Shown: one piece after another, positions 33,691-44,200 of the stretch | Layout: every line of letters begins with the position of its first letter | Numbering within the stretch: position 1 is the first letter of the stretch | Assembly: GCA_964498075.1 (NCBI GenBank) | Contig: CAZCGA010000021.1 | Location: 1 to 64,000 of the forward strand | DNA from: CAZCGA01 sp964498075 | GTDB lineage: Bacteria > Desulfobacterota > Binatia > HRBIN30 | Length of the DNA stretch: 64,000 nt | Direction: 5' to 3' | Notes under the pieces: model-generated | Seen by the model: only the letters and a program-made list of their open reading frames with translations | Databases searched by the model: none | What the model was told of the DNA's origin: nothing | Translations under genes and position numbers: made by a program

Positions 33691-35796
33691 ATGCCCGAGG
33701 TGCGGACCTTCTGTCGCGTCTGTGAGCCCGCGTGTGGGCTCGTCGCCCACGTCGAGGATGGCCGGCTGGTCAAGCTGACGCCGGACAAGGAACATCCGAT
33801 CTCGCACGGCTGGGCGTGCAACAAGGGATTGGCGACGTTCGATATCCATCACGACCCCGACCGCCTGTCCTACCCACTGCGGCGCACCGCCGACGGACGT
33901 TTCGAGCGGCTCGCGTGGGATCAGGCGATCGCCGAGATCGCCGCGCGCATGCGCGCGATCCGCGCCGCCCGCGGCGAGTGGGCAACCGCCGCCTACATCG
34001 GCAACCCGACGGCCTTCAACGCACTCATCGGTAACGGCCTCACCCCGTTCATCGCCGGGCTCGGGACACGACAAATCTACAGCGCCGGCTCGCAGGACTG
34101 CTCGAACAAGTTCGCCGGTGGCGAGTGCGTCTACGGCTCGAGCACCGTACATCCGCTCCCCGACTTCGACCACACGAGCTATCTGCTGATCCTCGGCTCC
34201 AACCCCGGCGTGTCGCACATGAGCTTCATCTCCATCGCCGACCCGATCAACGTGCTGCGCGCAGCGCAGCGGCGCGGCGCGAAGATCCGCTTCGTCAATC
34301 CGCGACGCATCGAGTCGGTGAAGTCGGGGGTCGGTGAGCTGATCCAGATCCGGCCGGACACCGACGTGTATTTCCTCGCGGCGCTGCTGCACGAGCTCGA
34401 TCGGATCGGCGCGTTCCAGCCGGCAGTGATCGCGGCGCACGGCAAGAACATCGACGGGCTGCGCGTCTTCATCGCCGAGTATGCGCCGGAGCGCGTCGCG
34501 CCGGTCACCGGCGTGCCCGCGGCGACGATTCAGGAAGTGGCGCAAGACTGGGCGGCCGCCGCCGGCGCGTCGGTCACCATGTCGACCGGCGTCAATCAAG
34601 GCCGGCACGGCACGCTGGCGTACTGGCTGGTGCAGATGCTGTCGTTCGTCACCGGCAATCTCGACAAGCGTGGCGGCAACCTCGAGTCGGTGGGCTACTA
34701 CCCGACGGCGTCGCGGTCGGGGCGCAGCGATCCGGCGCGCGCCTTCTTCGACAGCCGCTTCGGCCGCATCCGTCACGTGCGCGGCTCGCTGCCGGGCAAC
34801 CTGCTGGCCGACGAGATCCTCACGCCGGGTCCGGGGCAAGTGCGCGCGCTGTTCGTCGTCGCCGGTAACCCGCTGCTGTCGATGACCGACGAGCTGCGCT
34901 TGCGTCAGGCGTTCGCGTCGTTGGACCTGCTGGTGTGCATCGACATCTACCGCACGGCGACGGCGCAGCTGGCGCACTACGTCTTGCCCGCCACGGATCA
35001 GTTCGAGCGCGCCGACGTCACCTATGCCGGCCTCGGCCTGCAGCATCGGCCGCACGTGCAGTACACGGACGCGGTGGTCGCGCCGCAGGGCGAGCGTCGT
35101 GAGGAATGGTGGATCTTCGCGCGGCTGTGCCAGGCGCTGGGCTTCAAAGGCCCGCTCGACGAGGGTGATGCGCCGCACGTCTTCGCGCGCCTCGAGCGCA
35201 TGCTCGAGAAGGGCGGCATGTCTCTGGCGCAGCTCAAGGCCGCGCGCGGCGGCGTCGTGCTTCCACCGCTGGAGCCCGGCCGCTTCTTCACCGACCACGT
35301 GCACACGCCCGACGGCCGCATCGACTGTTGCCCGGCGCTCTTCGCGGCGGCGATGCGTGTGGCCGCAGAGCAATTCCGCGAGCTCGAAGCCGAGCCACCC
35401 GGCCGCTTGCGCTTGATCACCAAGCGCGACCGTTTCATGCACAACTCGTGGTTCCACAACATCGACAAGCTGAAGCACGGGGAGCGAGAGCGCAATCACC
35501 TCTTCATGCATCCGGACGACGCAACGCGTTTGGGGCTCGCCGACGGCGCCGTCGTGCGCGTGCGCGCCGCAGGCGGCGCCGTCGAGCTACCCGTGAAACA
35601 CGATCCCGATCTCATGCCCGGCGTCGTCGCGGCGACGCACGGCTGGGGCCACGCCGACGCCGACGGCATGCACGTCGCGCAACAGCGTCCGGGCACCAAC
35701 GTCAACCGCTTGCTGCGTAGCGGTCCGGGCAGCTTCGAGCCGCTCAGCAACATGGCGCACATGACCGGCGTGCCCGTGGAAGTGGAAGCGGTGTAG
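33691..35796 (+). CDS. Molybdopterin oxidoreductase catalytic subunit
   Basis: A 701-residue member of the DMSO reductase superfamily. A [4Fe-4S] binding motif is formed by C8, C11, C15 and C43 (TFCRVCEPACG ... GWACNKG). YSAGSQDCSNKFAGGECVYG is in the place of the metal-ligand region, followed by cofactor-binding segments such as ILGSNPGVSHMSF, VNPRRIES and MSTGVNQGRHG, VVAGNPLLS, and a C-terminal TYADGAVVRV-like beta-barrel. The Mo ligand is probably Cys in the SQDCSNK motif; the family also includes Sec forms, but no in-frame stop occurs here. No Fe-S or membrane subunit lies next to it, so it is a stand-alone subunit. The substrate is unknown. Confidence 0.88.
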   Translation: MPEVRTFCRVCEPACGLVAHVEDGRLVKLTPDKEHPISHGWACNKGLATFDIHHDPDRLSYPLRRTADGRFERLAWDQAIAEIAARMRAIRAARGEWATAAYIGNPTAFNALIGNGLTPFIAGLGTRQIYSAGSQDCSNKFAGGECVYGSSTVHPLPDFDHTSYLLILGSNPGVSHMSFISIADPINVLRAAQRRGAKIRFVNPRRIESVKSGVGELIQIRPDTDVYFLAALLHELDRIGAFQPAVIAAHGKNIDGLRVFIAEYAPERVAPVTGVPAATIQEVAQDWAAAAGASVTMSTGVNQGRHGTLAYWLVQMLSFVTGNLDKRGGNLESVGYYPTASRSGRSDPARAFFDSRFGRIRHVRGSLPGNLLADEILTPGPGQVRALFVVAGNPLLSMTDELRLRQAFASLDLLVCIDIYRTATAQLAHYVLPATDQFERADVTYAGLGLQHRPHVQYTDAVVAPQGERREEWWIFARLCQALGFKGPLDEGDAPHVFARLERMLEKGGMSLAQLKAARGGVVLPPLEPGRFFTDHVHTPDGRIDCCPALFAAAMRVAAEQFRELEAEPPGRLRLITKRDRFMHNSWFHNIDKLKHGERERNHLFMHPDDATRLGLADGAVVRVRAAGGAVELPVKHDPDLMPGVVAATHGWGHADADGMHVAQQRPGTNVNRLLRSGPGSFEPLSNMAHMTGVPVEVEAV

Positions 35797-35850
35797 GGCA
35801 ATTGGACGCTTTGCGACGCTGGTGACGGCCTACGTGCCGGAGGCCAAGGA

Positions 35851-35897
35851 ATGGGGACCAGTTCCCCATGCGGGCAGTTTATCCAGATGAACTGCCC
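35851..35897. repeat. Tandem perfect hairpins before the CDF gene
   Basis: Two adjacent inverted repeats lie in the 158-base gap. The first is ATGGGGA-CCAGT-TCCCCAT (35851-35869, 7-bp stem). The second is GGGCAGTT-10 nt-AACTGCCC (35872-35897, 8-bp stem). They are not followed by T-runs, so an intrinsic terminator is doubtful. They could be a dispersed intergenic repeat or an RNA leader of the downstream metal exporter; no match to NiCo or Mn riboswitch consensus was found. Confidence 0.6.
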
Positions 35898-35954
35898 CGG
35901 CGACGCCTCATCGCGGCGTGCCGGCCGTTTGACTGAGCCGCACGAGGGGGCATC

Positions 35955-37007
35955 ATGGCGGCCATGGCAACCGCGGTAGCGTCGACGGCGCCGGAAGAGT
36001 TCGACATGCGCGCCGATTTGCGCATTCGGCTCGGCGCGGGTGTGGCGTCCTTGCTCATCGGCAGCGGGCTGCTGGCGGCCAAGTACGTCGCCTACCGGCT
36101 GACCGGATCGACCGCCGTCCTGTCGGACGCGCTGGAAAGTATCGTCAACGTCGTCGCCGCCATCTTCGCCATCGGCGGGTTGGTGTTCGCCGGCCGTCCC
36201 GCGGACCGCAACCATCCGTACGGGCACGGCAAGATCGAGTTCTTCTCCGCGGCCTTCGAGGGTGGACTGATCGCCTTCGCCGCCGTCATGATCGTCTACC
36301 AAGCGAGTGTGAGTCTGTTGCAAGGCGTCGAGGTGCGCCAGCTCGATCTCGGCTTGGCGATCATCGCCGGCGCTGGTTTCGTCAACCTCGCCCTCGGCGC
36401 CTTCCTCCTGCGCACTGGCCGGCGCTACGACTCGCTCACTCTGGTGGCCGACGGGAAACACGTGTTGTCCGATTTCTGGACGAGCTTGGGCGTGGTGATT
36501 GGGTTGGCGTTGGTGGGGTTGACCGGCGTGCTCTGGCTCGATCCGCTGGTCGCCGCACTGGTGGGCTGCAATCTGGCGTGGACCGGGCTGCGTCTGGTCC
36601 GCCACGCCGCCGGAGGCTTGCTCGACGAAGAGGACACCGAGCTGTTGCACAAGCTCCTCGGCGCGCTCAACGCCAGCATGGTGCCGGGCATCATCCGCAT
36701 CCACAACCTGCGCGCCATCCGCTCGGGCCGCTTCAGCCACATCGACGCGCATCTCGTGCTGCCGGAGTTCTGGTCGGTGGATCAGGCGCACGAAGCGGCG
36801 GACGCGTTCGAGCGACAAGTGATCGCGGCGGGCAACATCGTCGGCGAGATCGTCTTCCACACCGATCCCTGCTGGCGCGCCTACTGCGTCCGCTGCGACA
36901 TCGCCGACTGCCCGGTCCGCGTCGAGCCGTTCCGCGCGCGGCCCGCGCTCACCGTCGAAGAGGTGGTGCAACCGGACCTGCCGCCAGCGCGAGCGGCCTC
37001 AGCGTAA
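35955..37007 (+). CDS. Cation diffusion facilitator (CDF) metal exporter
   Basis: A 350-residue CDF protein with six transmembrane helices. It has the conserved TGSTAVLSDALES helix, the HPYGHGKIEFF loop (87-97) and the second metal site ADGKHVLSDFWTS near 163-175. A cytoplasmic C-terminal ferredoxin-like domain follows (VPGIIRIHNLRAI, HIDAHLVLP). The end contains an added cysteine cluster CWRAYCVRCDIADCPVR, a possible extra metal-binding tail. It likely exports Zn2+, Co2+ or Mn2+ using the proton gradient. A strong GAGGGGG ribosome site precedes the ATG. Confidence 0.93.
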   Translation: MAAMATAVASTAPEEFDMRADLRIRLGAGVASLLIGSGLLAAKYVAYRLTGSTAVLSDALESIVNVVAAIFAIGGLVFAGRPADRNHPYGHGKIEFFSAAFEGGLIAFAAVMIVYQASVSLLQGVEVRQLDLGLAIIAGAGFVNLALGAFLLRTGRRYDSLTLVADGKHVLSDFWTSLGVVIGLALVGLTGVLWLDPLVAALVGCNLAWTGLRLVRHAAGGLLDEEDTELLHKLLGALNASMVPGIIRIHNLRAIRSGRFSHIDAHLVLPEFWSVDQAHEAADAFERQVIAAGNIVGEIVFHTDPCWRAYCVRCDIADCPVRVEPFRARPALTVEEVVQPDLPPARAASA

Positions 37008-37063
37008 CGGGCGGGGGGTCGGTCCCTACCGGGGGCGGGGCGGAAGGGAAAAAGCCCTTCCCT

Positions 37064-38758
37064 TCACGCGCCGCGCAGCACCTGACCGCTGCGCGCTTCG
37101 ACCTGCTTGCCGCCGTCGATCAACACGTCGCCGTTCACCAGCACGTACTCGACGCCGGTAGCGCGTTGGATGAGGCGGGAGGCGCCGCCCGGGAGGTCGG
37201 CGACCAGCTCGGTGCGCTGCAGGTCGATCGTGGCGGGATCGAAGAGCACGAGGTCGGCGGCGAAGCCCGGACGAATTTCACCGCGCTCCTTCAGGCCGTA
37301 GAGACGGGCCGGCGCACTGGTGATCAAGCGCACCGCCTCTTCCAGTGACAGCGCCTGCAGCTCACGCACCCAGTGGCCGAGCAGATAGCTGGTGAAGCCC
37401 TGATCCGACAACGTATCGACGTGCGCGCCGGCATCCGAGAGCGCCAGGATCCCGGCTGGGTGGCGGATGATCTTCGCCACCGCCGTCTCGTCGGTGTTCA
37501 TGATCGGAATACCGAACTGGCAGGAGCAGTCGCTCTCCAGCGACAAGTCGAGCAGCGCGTCGATCGGATCGCCACGGCGTTCGCGGGCGATGTGCGACAT
37601 CGGCACATCGGTCCATTTCGCGTGCGCGGGAACCGGCGAGAGGCGCAGGAAGATCTGCTCCCACGACGGGCCCAGCGCGGCCACCCACCCGCCCGGGGGC
37701 GACATGGCGCGCAGCTCGTCGCGGAACGCAGCGCTCGCAAACAGCGCGCGGCGCTCGGCGGCGGGTTTCTGCACGATGGTCCTCCAGAATGGGTTGTTCT
37801 CGGTGGCGATGCTGCTGGCGCCGAGGCTGATGCGCAGCTCCAGTGGCCGGCAGCTCACCTGCGGCACCACCGCGACGCCACGCTGCTGCGCCGTGTGCGC
37901 CGCCTCGATCAGCCGTACCCAGCCGTCGGGATCGAACGGATTGTGCAGGAGCGGTGCCCAGGTCACCGGCCGCCCGCTCGCCGCCGCCACCTCAGCATAA
38001 AATTCCTGGTCTTCCGCTTTCGAGTCGGTGGAACCGATGATATGCAGCGGCGCCACCTCCATGAGACCGCGGCCGAACTCGCGCAACACGGATGCCAGCG
38101 CGCGGATCTCTTCGCGCGGCGCGGCGCGACTCGGCACCGGCGTGCCGTCGCCGAAGAAGTGCGTCGGCGACTCGGACGTCGAGAAGCCGCAGGCGCCGGC
38201 GCGCATCGCCTCGCGGACGATGTCCTGCATGCGGGCCATCTCGTCTGCCGTCGCGGCGCGCTCCGCAGCGGCGGCGCCCATGACGTAGTAGCGGATCGCG
38301 CTGTGGCCGATGAAGACGGCGACGTTGATGGCCGGACGCCAGCGCTCTACCGCATCGAGGTACTGCGGAAACGTCTCCCACTCCCAGTGAATTCCGGCGC
38401 GCAGCGCTTCCGTCGGCATGCCCTCGACGTAGAGCAGCATGCGCATCAGCAGCTCGCGGTCCGCCGGACGGCACGGCGCGATGCTGAAGCCGCAGTTGCC
38501 CATCACCACCGTGGTGACGCCGTGCCAGCACGACGGCGTCAACGCGCGGTCCCACGACACCTGGCAATCGTAGTGCGTGTGCAGGTCGATGAATCCCGGC
38601 GCGAGCACCAGACCCGTCGCGTCGATGGTTCGTGTGCCGCCATCGCTGACGCGTCCGATTTCGACGATCCGACCATCCTGCACCGCCACGTCCCCGCGCC
38701 GACGCGGCGCGCCCGTGCCGTCACAAATCTCAGCTCCACGAATGATCACGTCGTACAT
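37064..38758 (-). CDS. D-aminoacylase / N-acyl-D-amino-acid deacylase family amidohydrolase
   Basis: A 564-residue metal-dependent amidohydrolase. It begins with MYDVIIRGAEICDGTGAPRR, and has the metal motif FIDLHTHYDCQVSWD (H60, H62) and HGVTTVVMGNCGFSIAPC with the bridging cysteine region typical of D-aminoacylases. Later, HIIGSTDSK carries a histidine and LSDAGAHVDTLSDQGF the final aspartate. It is the third gene of a minus-strand operon amidase-esterase-deacylase, nine bases after the esterase. Together they could degrade amide- or ester-linked compounds. Confidence 0.88.
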   Translation of the reverse strand: MYDVIIRGAEICDGTGAPRRRGDVAVQDGRIVEIGRVSDGGTRTIDATGLVLAPGFIDLHTHYDCQVSWDRALTPSCWHGVTTVVMGNCGFSIAPCRPADRELLMRMLLYVEGMPTEALRAGIHWEWETFPQYLDAVERWRPAINVAVFIGHSAIRYYVMGAAAAERAATADEMARMQDIVREAMRAGACGFSTSESPTHFFGDGTPVPSRAAPREEIRALASVLREFGRGLMEVAPLHIIGSTDSKAEDQEFYAEVAAASGRPVTWAPLLHNPFDPDGWVRLIEAAHTAQQRGVAVVPQVSCRPLELRISLGASSIATENNPFWRTIVQKPAAERRALFASAAFRDELRAMSPPGGWVAALGPSWEQIFLRLSPVPAHAKWTDVPMSHIARERRGDPIDALLDLSLESDCSCQFGIPIMNTDETAVAKIIRHPAGILALSDAGAHVDTLSDQGFTSYLLGHWVRELQALSLEEAVRLITSAPARLYGLKERGEIRPGFAADLVLFDPATIDLQRTELVADLPGGASRLIQRATGVEYVLVNGDVLIDGGKQVEARSGQVLRGA

Positions 38759-38767
38759 GGGTGTCCC

Positions 38768-39652
38768 TCATTCTTCGGATCGGTGTTCATCGGCGTGTAT
38801 CGGCGGTTCCATTCTCTGTTCCTTCATTGGATGCGCGCGGAAAAATTCCCAGATCCGACCTGTCGCTTCCACCGGCCAGTAGTGCTCGCCGTCGTCTTCG
38901 CAGTACTCGACCTCCGCCCCATCGCGACAGCCGCGGTACCAATCGCACCCGTTGCTCGTATGCTCGTGACAGCCGTTCTTCTCGACCCACGCGTCGCGCG
39001 CGCGCCGTGCTTTTGCGACGTCGATGCGCTCATCCCGCCGCCCATGATGGATCAGCACCGGTACGGCGCGGCTGGGCGCGCATGAGACCGGAAGCGGGCC
39101 GCCGCTGACCGGCGCGACGGCGGCGAAGCGGTCGGACATCGTACAGGCTAAGAGCGCGCTGAAGAAGGCGCCGTTGGAGAAACCCGTCGCAAAGAGGCGT
39201 GCTCGGTCGATGCAGTAAGTGCGTTCGAGGTCGTCGAGCAGGCGGCGCGTGAAGGCCACGTCGCGGTTCCCGTCGGTCGTGAAGATCTCCCAGCCCCGAT
39301 CGGTCTGCTCCATCAGGGTCACCGGCAGCCCATCCGGATACACGGTGATGAACCGCTCCTGCGGCGCCAAGTCGCGAAACCGCGACACGTTCCATACGCC
39401 CGAGGCGCTGTGGCCGAATCCGTGGAAGTCGAACAGTACGGGCACGGGCTTCCCCGGTTGAATCTGCTCCGGCACGTCGAGGATGTATTTGCGCGTCACG
39501 CCGTCGACGTCGAGCGTGCGCTCCAGCCGGCGTCCCGTCTGAATCGTCGCGGCGCTGCAGCCGGTGCTCGGCCGCGCCGCAACCTCAGCGGCTGCCGCTC
39601 CGCACGCCATCAAACACGCGGCGGCCAGCAGCGCGACGACGTACGCCCTCAC
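38768..39652 (-). CDS. Secreted PHB-depolymerase/feruloyl-esterase-like esterase
   Basis: About 294 residues from a GTG at 39652 that overlaps the amidase TGA (GTGA). This choice gives a compact signal peptide (AYVVALLAAACLMACGAAAA); a longer upstream start would lie inside the amidase. It is a LpqC-type alpha/beta hydrolase. LFDFHGFGHSASG is the oxyanion loop, ATGFSNGAFFSALLACTM carries the nucleophile motif GFSNG, and LIHHGRRDERIDV and EVEYCEDDGEHYWP hold the Asp and His of the triad. Four conserved cysteines fit a disulphide-stabilised secreted enzyme. Confidence 0.88.
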   Translation of the reverse strand: MRAYVVALLAAACLMACGAAAAEVAARPSTGCSAATIQTGRRLERTLDVDGVTRKYILDVPEQIQPGKPVPVLFDFHGFGHSASGVWNVSRFRDLAPQERFITVYPDGLPVTLMEQTDRGWEIFTTDGNRDVAFTRRLLDDLERTYCIDRARLFATGFSNGAFFSALLACTMSDRFAAVAPVSGGPLPVSCAPSRAVPVLIHHGRRDERIDVAKARRARDAWVEKNGCHEHTSNGCDWYRGCRDGAEVEYCEDDGEHYWPVEATGRIWEFFRAHPMKEQRMEPPIHADEHRSEE

Positions 39653-41073
39653 GGCTGCGCGATGTCCACCGGCCACTTGTCGTTCCACGGCCGCCGTTGC
39701 TCGTAGGCGTAGGAGGCCTGCAGCACCAAGTCTTCACGATGCCGCGGCGCGACGATCTGCAACCCGCACGGCATGCCGGAGTCGGTGAAGCCGGCGCGCA
39801 CCGACGACGCCGGATGGCCGGAGAGGTTGAACGGATAGGTGAACGCGACGGCGCCCAGCGGCGTCTGCAAGGGCTCCCCGTTGATCTCGGTGGGGAAGGG
39901 ACCGCTGGCCCCAAACGCCTCAGTCGGCAACGTCGGTGTGAGCAGGAGATCGAACCGATCGAACAACTTCCACAGTGCATCGTTGAGCCGTACCCGTGCC
40001 CGTTGTACGTGGCCGAACTCCCTTGCCGCGGCGTGTCGCGTGCGCTCCAAGCCGGCGAGGAAACTGCGGCCCCATTCGCCGCGATGCTCTTCGACCAGCT
40101 CGCAGATGTCCGCGTAGACCTCCGCGCCGCCGACCAGCGCCCAATCGAGTCCCAGGTCCGGGATCGGCTCCTCGTGCAGCTCGACGTGCGCGAAGTCCTC
40201 GAAGACCTTCACCGCCGCTTGCACCTCGCGCATCACGTCGCGTTGCACCAGCGCGTAGCCGAGCGTCGGGTTGAAGGCGACGCGCAGCCCCTTCGGCAGG
40301 CGGTCCAGACATTCGATGTACGAGTAGCCGGGATGCGGCAACGAATCGGGGTCGGCTGGGTGTGCGCCTACCGCAGCGTCCATATACAGCGCCGCATCCA
40401 AGACCGATCGCGTGATCGGTCCGACGACGCTGGTATCGCTCCAGTGAAACATCTTCACCGGCCCCTTCGGGATGCGCCCGTAGTTCGGCTTCAGTCCGAA
40501 GGTGCCGGTGTAGCAGGCCGGGATACGAATGGAGCCGCCGCCGTCTGACGAGGTGGCGAACGGCACCATGCCGCTGGCGACCGCCGCCGCCGAGCCGCCG
40601 CTGGACCCGCCGGGCGTGCGTTCCAGGTTCCACGGGTTGCGCGTCACGCCGAAGAGTAGGTTCTTGGTCATCGCGGTGTAACCGAACTCCGGCGCGTTGG
40701 TCTTGCCGACGACGATCGCGCCAGCCTTTTTCAGGCGCTCGACCTGGACGGAGTCGCATGCCGGTCGGTTGTTCTTGAAAGGCACCGACCCGTAGGTCGT
40801 CGGCAGCCCCGCGGCGTCCTCGAGGTCCTTCACGCCGAACGGCAATCCCGCCAACGGCCCCGGCGCTTCGCCGCGCGCCAGCCGATCAGCCAGGGCGCGC
40901 GCTTCGCGTAACGCCTCCTCAGCGCGCAACGCGACGAACGCATTGAGCGGCGGGTTCACCGCCTCGATGCGCGCCAGGGTCGCCTGCATGAGCTCTACCG
41001 GCGACAGATCGCGCCGTTGTATCCGACGCACCAGCTCGTGGGCTGGCACAAACGACAGCTCGGTGGTCATCAT
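39649..41073 (-). CDS. Amidase (amidase signature family)
   Basis: A 474-residue amidase with the Ser-cisSer-Lys triad: Lys82 in LPFGVKDLED, cis-Ser in TPGGSSGGSAAAV (153-165) and Ser181 in SSDGGGSIRIPA. A perfect AGGAGG lies one base before the first ATG (41073) but four bases before the second ATG (41070), so translation may begin at the second. The first gene of an amidase-esterase-aminoacylase operon. It hydrolyses linear amides; the substrate is unknown. Confidence 0.92.
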   Translation of the reverse strand: MMTTELSFVPAHELVRRIQRRDLSPVELMQATLARIEAVNPPLNAFVALRAEEALREARALADRLARGEAPGPLAGLPFGVKDLEDAAGLPTTYGSVPFKNNRPACDSVQVERLKKAGAIVVGKTNAPEFGYTAMTKNLLFGVTRNPWNLERTPGGSSGGSAAAVASGMVPFATSSDGGGSIRIPACYTGTFGLKPNYGRIPKGPVKMFHWSDTSVVGPITRSVLDAALYMDAAVGAHPADPDSLPHPGYSYIECLDRLPKGLRVAFNPTLGYALVQRDVMREVQAAVKVFEDFAHVELHEEPIPDLGLDWALVGGAEVYADICELVEEHRGEWGRSFLAGLERTRHAAAREFGHVQRARVRLNDALWKLFDRFDLLLTPTLPTEAFGASGPFPTEINGEPLQTPLGAVAFTYPFNLSGHPASSVRAGFTDSGMPCGLQIVAPRHREDLVLQASYAYEQRRPWNDKWPVDIAQP

Positions 41074-41130
41074 ACCTCCTTTGCTTGAGCCGACTTATTA
41101 CCCATTTGCGCCCGCTGAGGCAAAGGTGCA

Positions 41131-41158
41131 GCCGGCCCTGGATGCAGCCGGCTGCCCA
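41131..41158. repeat. Intergenic 9-bp perfect hairpin
   Basis: GCAGCCGGC, a 10-base loop, then GCCGGCTGC lies between the divergent amidase and propeller genes. It sits about 60 bases upstream of the amidase start and about 115 bases before the propeller ATG. It could be an operator, a transcript-end structure or a dispersed repeat. A TTGACA at 41165 followed 18 bases later by TACCAA is a weak candidate promoter for the plus strand. Confidence 0.5.
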
Positions 41159-41274
41159 GAAAATCGTTGACAGTGTCGCGAGCCCCGTGGTACCAAGCAA
41201 ATGATTCAATCAGTTGCTCTAACGTAGTGCGCTCATAGCTCTGCGGTGGACCGCCAGCGCTTGACGGGGGTGTT

Positions 41275-44200
41275 ATGCGTACAGATCGCGTCTCGTATGT
41301 GGTGAGCAGCTTGGCACTCGTGGTCGCGGGCATGCTTCTGGCCGGCCCGGCTGCGGCAACGGCTCCCCGGCACTCTTCGCCGATCCAAGTCACCGACGAT
41401 GGCAGCATCGTCTGGGTGGCCAACCCCGATTCAGATTCGCTCGGGAAGATCAATACGACGACCAACATGCTGGTCGGCGAGTACCCGGTAGGCGACAACC
41501 CGCGTACGCTGGCGCTCGACAGCGGCTGGGTCTACGTCACCAACCAGGGCTCGCAGGATCTGACCCCGAAGCCCAACCCCGAAACCGTGATGCAAGTGAG
41601 CCAAGCCAACGGGTCGGTACAGAATACGTTCACCCTGCCGTTCGGCTGCGCGCCGTACGGCGTCGTCGTGAATGAGAACGCCAGCGGCGGGCCGGAAGTC
41701 TACGTGAGCTGCGAACGCACCCAGCAAATCGTCGTGCTCGACGCTAGCCTCACGACGGTGCACGCTACCGTTCCGCTCGACTGGCCCGATCCGCGCGCCA
41801 TGGCCATCAGCGCCGATCGGACGCGGGTCTACGTGGCGCACTTCCTGACCCGCGAGCCGGGTCGCAACGCGCACGTGAGTGAGATTGATACCACCACGAA
41901 TCCGCCGCACGTGGTCCGGGTGATCGACATCCCGCCCGACGAGACCACCTGCGAGACGATCAACTCCGGCAAGGGCGCCATGAACTTGCTGATGGGAATC
42001 CACCTCATCCCTCCCGGGGCTCCGGCCGGGATCGCCGGCCAACTGTGGGTGGGCGGCGTCTTGCAGAACCACCTGACGAAGGGACTCTTCAAGAACGACA
42101 CACGTTTCGGTGGGCACGCCGATCCGTTGCTGTGCACGGGCGGCCCGAAGAACGGGAAGCGCTGCACGAAAGACAAGGACTGCGGGAAGGGTGGGCACTG
42201 CACGGCGAGCTTCACGGCGGTCTCCCGCAACCTCTATAAGGTGAGCTTCCACGACGTGACGCGGTTCATCATCGCCAAGATCGATCTGGCGACCGGACAG
42301 ACGGTGGGCAAGGTCGACGTGGACGAGGCCAACCAGGGAACCGATCTCGTCTTCAGCGCCGATGGTACCACGGCGTACACCGTCGACCAGTTCTTCAACA
42401 GCCTGCACATCTTCAATACCGCGCGCGGCCAAGGCGGTGATCCGACCACCGTGTTCGCGTCACCGTCGCACTTCGGCCCCGGCGGCGTCGATCCGACGAA
42501 AGACTGTACGGGCGGCTCGTTCCTCACCGCCTCCGAATTACCCTTCATCCGTGCACCGCAGGCGCAGCTGGTGCCGATCGCGCCCGATCCCGTGTATGTC
42601 GCCGGGGGCGTGGCGTTCACGGGCAACGACTACGATGTCACAACGGGGCAGATGCATGCGGTTCCCGACTCGGTCGGAACGGTGCCGCACGGCGTCGCGT
42701 TGCATCCGGACGGCACCAAGGTCTACGTCGCCAACTTCCTGTCGCGCAACGTGGTGGCTGTGAAGGCCGACTCGTTCTTCTGCCCCAACGGCAACGCCTG
42801 CATGAGTCGGCTGGACTGCAACGGCTGTGCGCCGCGGGTGATCGCCGTCATTCCGTCGATCAACACGCCAGACCCACTGCCGCCGCAACTGCTCGACGGC
42901 AAGATCCTCTTCCACACCGCGGCGCGCGACTCGAGCGTTCCGAACGGGATCGGGCTCGATGCAGCGGCGCCGCTCTTCAACCGTGATGACCCGGACGTGC
43001 TCGAGCCGGTGGGCGCGGTGGTCAGCACCTCGCACGATGCGTCGTACGTGGCCTGCATCAGCTGCCATCCAGAGGGCGGGTTCGACGGCCGCAGTTGGGA
43101 CTTTTCCCAGTTCGGCGCCTCGGTGCGCAACTCCATGGACCTGCGCGGCCGGTCCAGCTTCGCCCCCGGCGTCTGCTCGGACAATGCGAACGTCTCGTGC
43201 ACGACCGACTCACAGTGCGGCAACAACGGCGTCGGCACGTGCAGCAACGATGGATCAGTGGTCTGCGAGTTGGACATCCAGTGCGGGAAATGCGCGGCGA
43301 ATAGCCCCACGCCGGGTATCACCTGCATCGCCGACCGCCAATGCGGCGGCGTGTGCTCGAACAACAATCAACTGACCTGCACGGCCGACGGCGAGTGTGG
43401 CGGCTTCTGCCGCGAGGACGGTACCACGCCGTGCACGACGGACAGCGATTGCAGCTTCGGTTGCAAGCTCACCAACGCCTGCGCATTCTTCGCCTGCGAG
43501 ACGCAGCCCTGCAACGCGGCCAAGTGCCTGCCGGCGGATCTTGCCAACGTTCCGCGCAACATCACCAACCCAGCGCGGTTCATGAATCCGATGATGACGG
43601 TGCATTGGAACGGCGATCGCGACGAGGTGGAGGACTTCGAGTTCACCTTCCGCTCTCTGATGGGCGCGGGCGACTGCGACGGCGTCGAGGACTTGCCCGA
43701 CAAGTGCATCGGGGCGCTGGTGATGCGGTCGAACGTCGCCAAGCCGCAGGAGGCCAACCCCGACCTCGGCGCGCAGAATCGCGGGCTGAGCCCGCGGCTC
43801 GATCACATGGCGGACTACGTCTACAGCCTGACTTCGTTCGTGCGCAACCCGAACCTCGCCGCCGGGCCGTCGGCCGACGCGGTCGAGGGCGCCAAGATCT
43901 TCTTCTCGTCGACGACGCGCTGCGCCGAGTGCCACAACGGCCCCTCGCCTACCAACCAGCACTTCAGCGACAAGCATCCCGACGCGAGCTATCCCCTCGG
44001 CCAGCAGGGACGGTCTGACGGTCCAAATCCGTTCCTGCGCCACAACGTGGGGACGTTCAACGCTTTCGACCTTGCTGACCCCTTCGACGTGGCGGGTGAC
44101 ATCGGCCAGTTCCAGAACGCGGTGCTGCCGATCCCGGGAAGCCGCGGGGCCTTGCTGGACTACATCACCCCGACGCTGGTCGACGTCTGGAACACCGCGC

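Noticed and set aside
33691..35796. Formate dehydrogenase selenoprotein
   Set aside because: The frame has no internal TGA and the neighbouring subunits of formate dehydrogenase are absent; a Cys-type enzyme with unknown substrate fits better.
35797..35954. NiCo or manganese riboswitch upstream of the CDF gene
   Set aside because: Two hairpins are present, but conserved loop and junction motifs of these classes were not seen.
41131..41158. Rho-independent terminator
   Set aside because: The stem is strong, but no T-run follows on either strand, and it lies between divergent genes.
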